Source: an uncultured Acidobacteriota bacterium
GTDB lineage: Bacteria; Acidobacteriota; Terriglobia; UBA7540
Assembly: GCA_937900045.1 (NCBI GenBank)
Contig: CALCEB010000124.1
Coordinates: forward strand, 1-28,613
DNA length: 28,613 bases
Direction: 5' to 3'
Both the position numbers and the translations under genes were made by a program. Below are positions 1-6,670 of the stretch, in pieces (position 1 is the stretch's first letter; each line of letters opens with the position of its first letter). The notes beneath the pieces were generated by a model. That model was not told the DNA's origin and made no database searches. It saw nothing but the letters and a program-made list of their open reading frames with translations.

Positions 1-57
1 AGGCAGCATAACAACGATCAGCCCAGGATGCTACCTTTATTTATTTACGCCTCCTAA

Positions 58-729
58 GGGAACCGGCCTTCCCTGCGATCGAGGCGCGAGTCCGATCGGC
101 GGCGCGCCGCGCTGGGGGTATGGGTCGCCGCTTATGTGGTGGTGAACGGCGAGTTCGCCACCGCCCCCTTTCTGCACGCGGTGGGCAAGCTGGGCTGGCC
201 GGTAGTCGCCCGCCTGAAAGCCAACCGGCCCGAGTGGTTCCAAGCGGCTCAGCGGCGTTTTCGCTCTCAGCCCCCGCTCACCACTTTCCGGGACGGCAAG
301 GATCGGGTCGAAATCTGGGATGCTGACGACTTCGACCCTTGGCAGGGACTGCGCTGGGACACGGTGCGCGTGATCCGCTACCGGCAGCATAAACCCAACG
401 GTGACGTGGTGGAGGCTTTCTGGCTGACCGACTTGTCTTCGCGAGCCGTGAGCCGTCGTTCGCTTTACCTCATGGCCAAGAGCCGCTGGGAAATTGAGAA
501 CCCGGGTTTCAACGACGCCAAGAACCGCTACGGCCTAGAACCCATCTGCCGTCATCATCCCCACAGTCTGCTCATCGTCTGGCTCCTGACCTGCCTGGCT
601 TTGACCGTGGAACGCCTCTACCGCCTGCGCTACCTGCATCGCGGTTGCCATGTGCCGCGCACGGCCATCGAGCTCGTTCGCCTCTTGCAGCGCAGTTTTT
701 CACCGCCCGCTTGCGCCGATACCAGTTGA
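58..729 (+). pseudogene. 5'-truncated DDE (IS4-like) transposase remnant
   Basis: The frame is open from 58 (an in-frame stop lies at 55-57), with the first ATG at 136. The protein reads like the C-terminal half of an IS4-type DDE transposase: a YVVVNGEFATAPF segment, then VVARLKANRPEWF, DRVEIWDADDFDPW, and a terminal block RWEIENPGFNDAKNRYGLE that carries the usual catalytic Glu region. In relatives as I remember them the first segment reads VVxDGEFA, so the catalytic Asp appears replaced by Asn (codon AAC near 145-147). The N-terminal half and the left end of the element are absent. It is therefore most likely a dead fragment. The family assignment rests on motifs remembered, not on a search. 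Confidence 0.7.
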
Positions 730-929
730 GACTCGCAACCCTGACCCGCTGCTCACCCCTTGATTCTCATCTCCGCGCGCCCGCTTGCCGCGCCCGTGTC
801 CAAGGATCGTGAAAAATATGAACAAGATGGGGCTTGAAAATAGCCCACGGTCAGCTCTGACGCTACGACCCGCCCTGGAACGCGCCTTTAGCCGTCGCTG
901 GACGCTTCCCCCGTCGCACGTTCCGAAAC

Positions 930-1100
930 GGCTGGACGGCTGCCCGGTTTCTTGGAGTCAGCCCGTCGCTGGTGTATGCTTACGTGGAGCGAAAGCAGAT
1001 TCCCCATTTCCGAATGATGGGCCGCTCGATTCGGTTCAGCCTGACTGAACTCGAAAAGTGGCGGCAACAATTCTTTGTAAATGGAGGAATCGATGAGTAG
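930..1100 (+). pseudogene. Excisionase-type HTH (MerR/HTH_17-like) fragment, apparently frameshifted
   Basis: In the frame ending at TAG 1098-1100 the translation contains AARFLGVSPSLVYAYVERK, then QIPHFRMMGRSIRF and SLTELEKWRQQ. This is the helix-turn-helix plus wing of small excisionase-like DNA-binding proteins. No ATG, GTG or TTG precedes this block in frame; a stop lies at 858-860. A neighbouring frame reads KRLDG just before the block, which suggests a small deletion near 938-945 that broke the gene. Its end overlaps the start of the integrase fragment at 1093 by 8 bases, the usual arrangement for a coupled excisionase-integrase pair. Confidence in the HTH homology is good; the exact break is uncertain. 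Confidence 0.6.
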
Positions 1101-1215
1101 AAACGGAAGACCACGCAAGAATGAAGGGACTGTTTTCCCTCGTGATGAGTCGGCGTTTTGGTGGATTCACTACCCTAGCCGCAATGCTGTTCACTTAAGG
1201 TCCGGTCGAGAATAA
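1093..1215 (+). pseudogene. N-terminal fragment of a tyrosine recombinase (phage-type integrase)
   Basis: ATG 1093 has a GGAGG at 1083-1087 ahead of it and opens a 40-codon ORF. The first 30 residues read like the arm-binding N terminus of site-specific integrases: a basic GRPRK start, then EGTVFPRDESAFWWIHY, comparable to the family pattern of a Ser-x-x-Trp-Trp-hydrophobic-x-Tyr strand. Similarity stops at residue 30, exactly where the left inverted repeat of the 1182-1354 element begins, and the frame ends ten codons later. The core-binding and catalytic domains (R..HxxR..Y) are not found anywhere in the window. It is a remnant of an integrated element. Confidence 0.55.
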
Positions 1216-1354
1216 TGCACACAGTTGAACCAGAGCCCCTCACCCGCCGCTTCGCGTCACCCTCTCCCCGCTTGCGGGGAGAGGGCCGGGGTGAGGGGTC
1301 AGGCGACGCCTCTGAGATCAAGATCATGAAACTCGCCTTAACTGAACAGTATTG
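1182..1354. mobile_element. MITE-like element with about 19-bp imperfect inverted repeats, cutting the integrase ORF
   Basis: The left end CAATGCTGTTCACTTAAGG (1182-1200) and the reverse complement of the right end (1336-1354) agree at 17 of 19 positions. The 173-bp interior has no convincing ORF and holds a strong palindrome (1236-1298). The left boundary coincides with the point where integrase similarity ends. No clear target-site duplication was found, so either the ends are slightly misplaced or the element is old. No transposase is encoded, so mobility would have to be supplied in trans. Confidence 0.55.
1236..1298. repeat. Long GC-rich palindrome (REP-like)
   Basis: An outer arm CCCCTCACCC at the left pairs with GGGTGAGGGG at the right. 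An inner perfect hairpin at 1260-1285 has 12-bp arms (CCCTCTCCCCGC and its complement) around a TT centre. Palindromes of this CCCTCTCCCC type are widespread as extragenic repeats in many bacterial genomes. It could act as a transcript-stabilising or bidirectional termination structure, but no T-tract follows on either strand. Confidence 0.7.
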
Positions 1355-1931
1355 GTGTTAGAGAGGGCTTTCATGCACCTCTTCGTGGCGAACTCTCCCA
1401 GCCCAAGCGACTTTAGGGTCCGAAGCAGACTGCTCAGACGTACCACAAGGCCAGTGCGTGAGCTAACTTGATAATCATCACATTCTTTTTCCGCGCGAAC
1501 CGCCTCTTCCCCGGCCACCCTGGACAAGCAGGGAGTGTAGAGCGGGGCTCGCTGAAAGGCCGCACGCAGCGCCTGCCCTGTTAGAGTCAAATGACGGCCT
1601 GCTCGACGCAACTGCTCGAAAGCAAACGAGTAGATACAAGCTCACAAACCCAAATCAAAGGCACCAGCAACAGCAAAACCAAGGGCAAAAACCAAGATAC
1701 AAGCACATGGCTTAACTCCATAGGGGCCGAGCGAGGGGGCCGTGCGGCCAGAAAATCAGGGTTAAGTTGCTGATTGTTTAATTATATGATAGTACTCAAC
1801 TAAAGTCAACGGGAATCATCCCATCTACGTCGATGCTATTGCCAAGAAGAGGTACGAGAGGTCATAATCGTCGAATTCAAATCATCGGATCCGACCCATC
1901 GAATCCGATATTACCCCAGGAGGTTCCGGCA
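1355..1931. other. Non-coding stretch without recognised gene
   Basis: Short ORFs occur on both strands, but none has recognisable motifs. The longest, on the minus strand, ends inside the inverted repeat at 1336-1354. The part around 1770-1830 is markedly AT-richer than the surroundings and contains TATGAT at 1785-1790, which could be a -10 box for the downstream methyltransferase. I see no matching -35 at normal spacing. Nothing else is identifiable. Confidence 0.4.
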
Positions 1932-2504
1932 ATGGCTTTTCACATTCACCGGGATATCGATGCCCTTTGGATTGGGCTCGGTGTCGTCTGGTTCGCCGGA
2001 GCACTCTTTGGAAAGCAGACTGCCCGCCGACAATCCGCAAGTTCCCGCCTCCTCCACATCGGCTTGGGGGTTCTGGCGTTTGTGTTGATGTTCACCAAGG
2101 CTCTACGCTATGGGCCGCTGGCTTGGACTTTTGTGCCCAGAACGCCTGCCACCACTTACACAGGGCTCGCCCTCACCCTGGCGGGGATCGCCTTTGCCAT
2201 TTGGGCCCGATTTTTCCTGGGAGGCAACTGGAGCGCGACGGTCACGGTGAAACAGGATCACAGTCTCGTTCGCAGCGGCCCGTATGCCATCGTCCGCCAT
2301 CCCATCTACTCCGGCTTCCTGCTGGCTTTGGTGGGCACGGCCATTGCTTTCAGGCACGCCCAGGGCCTCGCCGCAGTTGCGATCGCATTGATAACGTGGC
2401 GGTTGAAGTCCCGTCTGGAGGAGTCATTTATGAGAGAACAATTCGGAGAGCAGTACGTGCAATATCAACGGGAAGTGAAGGCTCTGGTTCCGTTTGTTTG
2501 GTAA
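1932..2504 (+). CDS. ICMT/PEMT-like integral membrane methyltransferase
   Basis: The product has 190 residues. It resembles the isoprenylcysteine carboxyl-methyltransferase / phospholipid N-methyltransferase superfamily, small membrane enzymes that transfer methyl from SAM to membrane-embedded substrates; the substrate here cannot be predicted. Hydrophobic segments lie at about 11-26, 39-54, 76-96, 125-141 and 144-157. The hallmark block LVRSGPYAIVRHPIYSG (about 112-128) and the following Glu-Glu (163-164) with a FGEQYVQYQREV tail fit the SAM-binding C-terminal region. The start is set by AGGAGG at 1918-1923, eight bases before ATG 1932; an upstream ATG (1833) lacks this signal. It stands alone among mobile-element remnants and faces the ribosomal operon. 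Confidence 0.85.
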   Translation: MAFHIHRDIDALWIGLGVVWFAGALFGKQTARRQSASSRLLHIGLGVLAFVLMFTKALRYGPLAWTFVPRTPATTYTGLALTLAGIAFAIWARFFLGGNWSATVTVKQDHSLVRSGPYAIVRHPIYSGFLLALVGTAIAFRHAQGLAAVAIALITWRLKSRLEESFMREQFGEQYVQYQREVKALVPFVW

Positions 2505-2666
2505 CCCAAAATCACGTCACGGGTGTGGAGCGGAGGGGGATCGACGGCGCGGGACAACAGGCCGGCTAAAACGGCTTAGGAAATCGGCGGGAACCGGCGC
2601 AAGCCGTGGCGGGTGGTTGGAGAAGAAGCTATCAGCAGTCAGCTATCATCCGTCAGCAAAGGGCAA
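2505..2666. other. Intergenic spacer with short direct repeat
   Basis: No gene is seen. A motif AGCTATCA is repeated at 2628 and 2641 (13-base period) within a stretch rich in TCAGC, of the kind that forms short degenerate repeats between genes. The remainder is unremarkable GC-rich sequence. Confidence 0.4.
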
Positions 2667-2862
2667 CTAGTATTACTTTGTTAGGTTGAATCAGGCACCG
2701 TCAGGGCATGGCTTCAGCCATGCCAAATCCCAAGGCAAGGAGAAGCGGCTTTAGCCGCTGAGGGCCTCAGGGGCTAAAGCCCGAATCTCGGGACCACCGC
2801 CAACGGCATGGCTGAAGCCATGCCCTGACGGTGCGCCCAACGACCTAACATAGTAATACTAG
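2667..2862. mobile_element. MITE-like element with nested inverted repeats, downstream of rplQ
   Basis: The ends CTAGTATTACTTTGTTAGGT (2667-2686) and the complement of 2843-2862 match at 19 of 20 positions. A second perfect 30-base inverted pair lies inside (2695-2724 with 2805-2834), and each of those arms is itself a hairpin built on CATGGCTTCAGCCATG. A central hairpin AGCGGCTTTAGCCGCT spans 2744-2759. The element is 196 bp and has no ORF of its own. Each outer end begins with CTAG, which could be a 4-bp target duplication or part of the repeat. It lies 33 bases past the rplQ stop. Confidence 0.75.
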
Positions 2863-2877
2863 CTCCTGCCGGGAGCT
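2861..2877 (-). terminator. Weak hairpin after the superoperon (possible terminator)
   Basis: Read on the minus strand, AGCTCC and GGAGCT form a 6-bp stem around CGGCA, beginning 19 bases past the rplQ stop. No T-tract follows, so a classical intrinsic terminator is not shown. The large palindromes of the adjacent element may contribute to transcript end formation. Confidence 0.25.
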
Positions 2878-2895
2878 GGCCGCTGAGGGCTTTCC

Positions 2896-3384
2896 TCATT
2901 TTCCGTCCCCTTCTTTGTCTTTGGGAAGAGTGGCCTGGTCTTTGGCGGCGCGTTCTTCGGCCTCCTCGGAAGCCTTTTTGCGCCGTTCGGCGCGCTTGGC
3001 GCGAGCATCCGCCCGCTGCTGCAAGACTTCTGTACCGACCAGCTCCAGAACCGCCATGTCCGCGCCGTCTCCCTTGCGCCAACCGGTCTTGACCATGCGC
3101 GTATAGCCGCCGCTGCGCGTGGCATAACGCTTGGCAATATCTTCGAAGAGCTTCTGAACGGCGGGGGCCACCATGCAGTAGCCAGCGGCGAGGCGGCGCG
3201 AGTGCAAGTCTCCGCGCTTGCCCAGCGTGATCATTTCCTCGGCAATTCCCTTCGCGGCCTTGGCCTTGGCCACTGTGGTTTCAATCCGCTCCTCAAGAAT
3301 CAGCGAAGTGACCAGGTTGCGAAGCAGAGCCCGGCGGTGCGAGGTGTTGCGACTCAGTTTTCTGCCGTAGTTTCGGTGACGCAT
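2896..3384 (-). CDS. rplQ: 50S ribosomal protein L17 (bL17)
   Basis: The 162-residue product begins MRHRNYGRKLSRNTSHRRAL, the near-invariant start of bL17, which sits near the exit of the peptide tunnel on the large subunit. The globular domain ends around residue 115 with MAVLELVG. The remaining ~45 residues form a charged Ala/Glu/Lys/Arg tail, making the protein longer than the ~120-residue common form. It is the last gene of the alpha block, 14 bases after rpoA, as in most bacteria. I see no further co-directional gene downstream. Confidence 0.97.
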   Translation of the reverse strand: MRHRNYGRKLSRNTSHRRALLRNLVTSLILEERIETTVAKAKAAKGIAEEMITLGKRGDLHSRRLAAGYCMVAPAVQKLFEDIAKRYATRSGGYTRMVKTGWRKGDGADMAVLELVGTEVLQQRADARAKRAERRKKASEEAEERAAKDQATLPKDKEGDGK

Positions 3385-3398
3385 TCGGATTCTCTTCC

Positions 3399-4406
3399 TT
3401 AAATCTGCTGGGTTGGAGCCTCGGGGCCCGGCATGACGGGATTGCCCTTCTCATCGAACTTCATGCCCAGGCTCAGCCCCATCATGGAAAGGATTTCTTT
3501 AATCTCATTCAGCGACTTGCGGCCGAAGTTTTTGGTTTTCAGCATTTCCGGCTCGGTCTTCTGAACCAGCTCGCGGATGGTGGTGATATTGGCGTTCTTC
3601 AGGCAATTGTAGGAGCGCACGGAAAGCTCGAGTTCTTCCACGGAGCGGTCCAGATTCTCGTTGCGGAAAGCGCCGGCCTGCTCCGGGGTGGAAGACTCCA
3701 CTTCCGTGGGTTCCTCAAAATTGATGAAGATGTTCATGTGGTCCTTCAGCAGCTTGGCGGCCAGGCCGATCGAGTCCTGGGGAGAGATGGCGCCGTTGGT
3801 CCACACCTCGAGATTGAGCTTGTCATAATCGGTCATCTGTCCGAGCCGCGCTGCTTCCACGGTGAAATTCACCTTGCGGATTGGAGAATGGACCGAATCG
3901 ACGGGGATGTAGCCCACGGGGAGATCTTCATCAAAGTTCTTCTCCGCGGAAACATAACCCCGGCCCAGTTCCACCCGCATTTCGATGTGCAGGCTGCCGC
4001 CCTCGCTGACCGTGGCAATGTGAACATCTTTATCAAGAATATCGACTTCCGGATCTTCCTGGATCATGGCGGAAGTCACTTCACCGGGTTGGTCGGCGTG
4101 CAGGTAAAGCGTCTTCGAGTCATCCACGTTCACTTTGAGGGGAATCTGTTTGAGGTTCAGAATGATATCTGTTGCGTCCTCCACCACCCCGGCGATGGAG
4201 GAGAACTCGTGCATCACTCCCTCAATCCGGACGGCCGTAATGGCCGCCCCTTCCACCGAGGAGAGCAGCACGCGGCGAAGCGCGTTGCCAACCGTGGTTC
4301 CGAATCCCCTTTCAAAAGGCTGCGCATAGAAGTGCCCGTACTTGTCGGTCAGCGTTTCCATGTCGCAAACCAGGTGCTTCGGCTTTTGAAAACCTCTCCA
4401 GAGCAT
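3399..4406 (-). CDS. rpoA: DNA-directed RNA polymerase subunit alpha
   Basis: 335 residues. The N-terminal domain (about 1-235) has the assembly signature FERGFGTTVGNALRRVLLSS and the EGVMHEFSSIAGVVEDATDI block that dimerises alpha and nucleates core polymerase. After a linker rich in Glu and Thr (about 236-255), the C-terminal domain reads LELSVRSYNCLKNANITTI and FGRKSLNEIKEILSMMGLSL, the helix-hairpin-helix that contacts UP elements and activators. Length is close to the family norm (~330). It lies between rpsD and rplQ, the standard place in the alpha block. Confidence 0.98.
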   Translation of the reverse strand: MLWRGFQKPKHLVCDMETLTDKYGHFYAQPFERGFGTTVGNALRRVLLSSVEGAAITAVRIEGVMHEFSSIAGVVEDATDIILNLKQIPLKVNVDDSKTLYLHADQPGEVTSAMIQEDPEVDILDKDVHIATVSEGGSLHIEMRVELGRGYVSAEKNFDEDLPVGYIPVDSVHSPIRKVNFTVEAARLGQMTDYDKLNLEVWTNGAISPQDSIGLAAKLLKDHMNIFINFEEPTEVESSTPEQAGAFRNENLDRSVEELELSVRSYNCLKNANITTIRELVQKTEPEMLKTKNFGRKSLNEIKEILSMMGLSLGMKFDEKGNPVMPGPEAPTQQI

Positions 4407-4488
4407 TTTTCCCTTCCTCCCTAGATGGCCTTGATAGGTTGAGACCCAAGCTCAGCCCCGATGAATCTATTCCAAAAATCTTGCGGCC

Positions 4489-5118
4489 CTACTTCGAGTA
4501 AAGCTCAACAATCATCTGTTCCTGAATCGGGAAATTCACGTCCTCACGCCGGGGCATGGAGACCACGCGGCCGGTCATGGTCTCACGATCAAAAGCAAGC
4601 CAGGACGGAACCCCCCGGCCGCCGGAAAGGTCGAGCGAACGCTGGATGGTGATCCTTTGGCGGCTCTTTTCTTTGACGGCAATTTCCTCCCCGACGTTGA
4701 CCTGGAACGACGGGATGTTCACTTTGCGTCCCCCCACCTGCACGTGCCCATGACGCACCAACTGGCGAGCTTCCGCCCGCGAAGTGGCAAGACCCATGCG
4801 GTAGACGACATTATCAAGCCGGCGTTCCAGCATGAAGAGAAGGTTTTCACCGGTGATGCCCTTGGTGGCCGCAGCCTTTTCGAAATAGGCGCGAAACTGG
4901 TTTTCCAGAACGCCGTAGAAGCGGCGCACCTTCTGCTTCTCGCGGAGCTGAAGCCCGTAACCGACCACCTTGGCGCGGCGGGACTTACCATGCTGGCCCG
5001 GAGCGAAGTTGCGCTTTTCAATGGCGCACTTATCGGTCAGGCATCGCTGCCCCTTCAGGAAAAGCTTCATCCCTTCCCGGCGGCAAAGCCGGCAAACCGC
5101 ATCACGATATCTGGCCAA
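4489..5118 (-). CDS. rpsD: 30S ribosomal protein S4 (uS4), zinc-binding form
   Basis: 209 residues; primary 16S-binding protein of the small-subunit body. The N terminus carries Cys9, Cys12, Cys26 and Cys31, the four-cysteine site of the zinc-containing (C+) S4. The S4 RNA-binding domain follows (about 98-160, RLDNVVYRMGLATSRAEARQ), and the protein ends IVELYSK. The start is TTG at 5116-5118, supported by AGGAGG five bases upstream and by the conserved MARYRDAVCRLCRREG beginning. A 131-base spacer separates it from rpsK, longer than most gaps here. S4 is the autoregulator of the alpha operon in E. coli; no pseudoknot was tested. Confidence 0.97.
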   Translation of the reverse strand: MARYRDAVCRLCRREGMKLFLKGQRCLTDKCAIEKRNFAPGQHGKSRRAKVVGYGLQLREKQKVRRFYGVLENQFRAYFEKAAATKGITGENLLFMLERRLDNVVYRMGLATSRAEARQLVRHGHVQVGGRKVNIPSFQVNVGEEIAVKEKSRQRITIQRSLDLSGGRGVPSWLAFDRETMTGRVVSMPRREDVNFPIQEQMIVELYSK

Positions 5119-5249
5119 AACATCCTCCTCGCGCTACCCCGAACGGAGCCCGTTGCATAATTTATTCAACAGCCTGAAATTCCAACCGAAACTGCTGCCA
5201 CTTCCCGAAAGCTACCGGCCGCGCCGGTCATCCCCGGCCGGCCCAGATT

Positions 5250-5657
5250 CTACACCCTGCGCCGCTTGGGGGGCTTGCACCCGTTATGCGGGATCGGAGT
5301 CGCATCCTTGATAATTCTCACCTCGAGCCCTGCCGTGGCCAAGGCGCGGATGGCGGACTCGCGGCCTGCGCCCGGCCCCTTCACGCGGACTTCAACGGTG
5401 CGCATCCCGTGGTCACGCGCAGCGCCGGCGGCGCGCAATCCCGCCTGCTGCGCAGCGAAGGGCGTCCCCTTGCGCGAGCCCTTGAAACCGAGCGAACCGG
5501 AGCTGGACCAGCAAATCAGCTTGCCTTCGTTGTCCGTAATGCTGACCAAGGTGTTGTTGAAAGTCGCTTGAATGTGCGCAACGCCGATGGGAACCACGCG
5601 CCGTTCCTTCTTCTTGAACACCTTCTTTTTTCCAGCCTTGCTGGGTACCTTTGCCAT
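5250..5657 (-). CDS. rpsK: 30S ribosomal protein S11 (uS11)
   Basis: 135 residues. S11 sits on the platform of the small subunit and helps form the mRNA exit cleft together with S7. The sequence shows GVAHIQATFNNTLVSITD near the start, GFKGSRKGTPFAAQ in the middle, and the family's closing signature TPIPHNGCKPPKRRRV. The N terminus has a basic extension (KKKVFKKKERR). It lies between rpsM (60 bases upstream) and rpsD in the usual alpha-block order. Confidence 0.97.
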   Translation of the reverse strand: MAKVPSKAGKKKVFKKKERRVVPIGVAHIQATFNNTLVSITDNEGKLICWSSSGSLGFKGSRKGTPFAAQQAGLRAAGAARDHGMRTVEVRVKGPGAGRESAIRALATAGLEVRIIKDATPIPHNGCKPPKRRRV

Positions 5658-5717
5658 AGCTCCTTCCAGACTCCTGAACTTGGGGCGGGCCCGGCCGGAC
5701 CGCTTCCCCGAATACTT

Positions 5718-6104
5718 CTATGTCTTTGCGGCGGTTTTCTTCTTGTTGGTCACCGTGCCCTTGCGCGGCCCTTTCCGGGTGCGGGCGTTGGTATGCGTCC
5801 GCTGGCCGTGTACCGGCAGGTTGCGGCGGTGCCGCAAGCCGCGATAGGAGCCAATTTCAATAAGGCGCCGGATACTCAAGGCCGTTTCTTTGCGCAGGTC
5901 GCCCTCGACGTTGCCTTCGTCCTCAATAATCTGGCGGATGCGGGCGACTTCCTCCTCCGTGAGGTCCTTTATTTTCTTCTCCGGGCTGACGTTGGCGCGA
6001 TAAAGAATGGATAGGGACCGCGAGCGGCCAATGCCGTAAATATAGGTCAACCCGATCTCCGTGCGCTTGGTCTGTGGCAGGTCAATACCCGCAATTCGAG
6101 CCAT
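5718..6104 (-). CDS. rpsM: 30S ribosomal protein S13 (uS13)
   Basis: 128 residues. S13 lies in the head of the small subunit and bridges to the large subunit and to the P-site tRNA. It starts MARIAGIDLPQTKRTEIGLT and contains YIYGIG of the first helical region, GSYRGLRHRRNLPVHGQRT and a long basic tail NARTRKGPRKGTVTNKKK. The chosen ATG (6102-6104) has GGAGG six bases upstream and matches the conserved N terminus; an in-frame ATG eight codons earlier lacks both. First gene of the alpha block, after rpmJ. Confidence 0.97.
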   Translation of the reverse strand: MARIAGIDLPQTKRTEIGLTYIYGIGRSRSLSILYRANVSPEKKIKDLTEEEVARIRQIIEDEGNVEGDLRKETALSIRRLIEIGSYRGLRHRRNLPVHGQRTHTNARTRKGPRKGTVTNKKKTAAKT

Positions 6105-6188
6105 TCCAAACCTCCAACCTTTCTTCAAATTCCGTTAGGCATGGGGCCTTCAGGCGTTTGCAGGCCCTGGCAAGCCGAACGGACTCCC

Positions 6189-6302
6189 TTACCCCTGACG
6201 TTGCTTGTGTTTGGGGTTTTCACAAATGACGCGGACCGTTCCGGCCCGCTTCACAATCTTGCACTTGGGACAAATCTTACGAACGGATGAACGGACTTTC
6301 AT
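6189..6302 (-). CDS. rpmJ: 50S ribosomal protein L36 (bL36), zinc form
   Basis: A 37-residue ORF found by direct translation: MKVRSSVRKICPKCKIVKRA, followed by GTVRVICENPKHKQRQG. Cys11, Cys14, Cys27 and His32 form the zinc ribbon of the C+ type of bL36, a small stabiliser of 23S rRNA on the large subunit. A GGAG lies 9-10 bases before the ATG (6300-6302). It sits between infA and rpsM, the standard position. A 7-bp perfect hairpin abuts its ribosome-binding site. Confidence 0.96.
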   Translation of the reverse strand: MKVRSSVRKICPKCKIVKRAGTVRVICENPKHKQRQG

Positions 6303-6316
6303 TTTGCATTTCTCCA

Positions 6317-6335
6317 CCGGACAAGCCGTGTCCGG
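6317..6335 (-). promoter_or_regulatory. Hairpin abutting the rpmJ ribosome-binding site
   Basis: CCGGACA and TGTCCGG form a perfect 7-bp stem with a 5-base loop. On the minus strand its 3' arm ends where the GGTGGAG Shine-Dalgarno region of rpmJ begins. It could modulate translation of rpmJ or protect the transcript. On the plus strand it is followed by TTTT, but nothing is transcribed that way as far as I can see. Confidence 0.35.
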
Positions 6336-6407
6336 TTTTCCGAATCGAAACCCGTAGCGTGAGCCGGGCCCGACCCTTACCCTTAGGCTCCAACCCGCCG
6401 CCGAGAA

Positions 6408-6626
6408 TCACTTGTAGCGATAGACGATGCGGCCCCGGGTCAAATCGTAGGGCGATAGCTCCACGGCAACCTTGTCACCCGGAAGGATACGGATGAAGTT
6501 CTTCCGCATCTTTCCGGAAATGTGGGCAAGGACCTGGTGCTTGTTGTCCAACTCCACCCGGAACATCGCATTGGGCAACGGCTCGATTACCGTTGCGATG
6601 ACTTCAATGGCTTCTTCCTTCGCCAT
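6408..6626 (-). CDS. infA: Translation initiation factor IF-1
   Basis: 72 residues, the canonical length. IF-1 is an OB-fold (S1-like) protein that occupies the A site of the 30S subunit and helps IF-2 and IF-3 choose the initiator tRNA. Visible landmarks are MFRVELDNKHQVLAHISGKM, IRILPGDKVAVELSPYDLTR and GRIVYRYK at the end. It follows map by 44 bases and precedes rpmJ, the order found in many phyla outside the gamma-proteobacteria. Confidence 0.97.
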   Translation of the reverse strand: MAKEEAIEVIATVIEPLPNAMFRVELDNKHQVLAHISGKMRKNFIRILPGDKVAVELSPYDLTRGRIVYRYK

Positions 6627-6670
6627 AATCCCTAAACTGGAGCTGCCTCCAGGTCTCCCTAACCGCTTCC

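Noticed and set aside
1324..1611. 95-codon minus-strand ORF
   Set aside because: It ends inside the inverted repeat at 1336-1354, has no recognised motif and no clear ribosome-binding site.
1591..1773. 60-codon plus-strand ORF rich in Ser, Thr and Lys
   Set aside because: Low-complexity translation without family similarity or start signal; treated as chance.
3738..4424. 228-codon plus-strand ORF antisense to rpoA, and similar long plus-strand ORFs across the operon
   Set aside because: They mirror the codon structure of strongly identified ribosomal-protein genes on the other strand, a known effect in GC-rich DNA.
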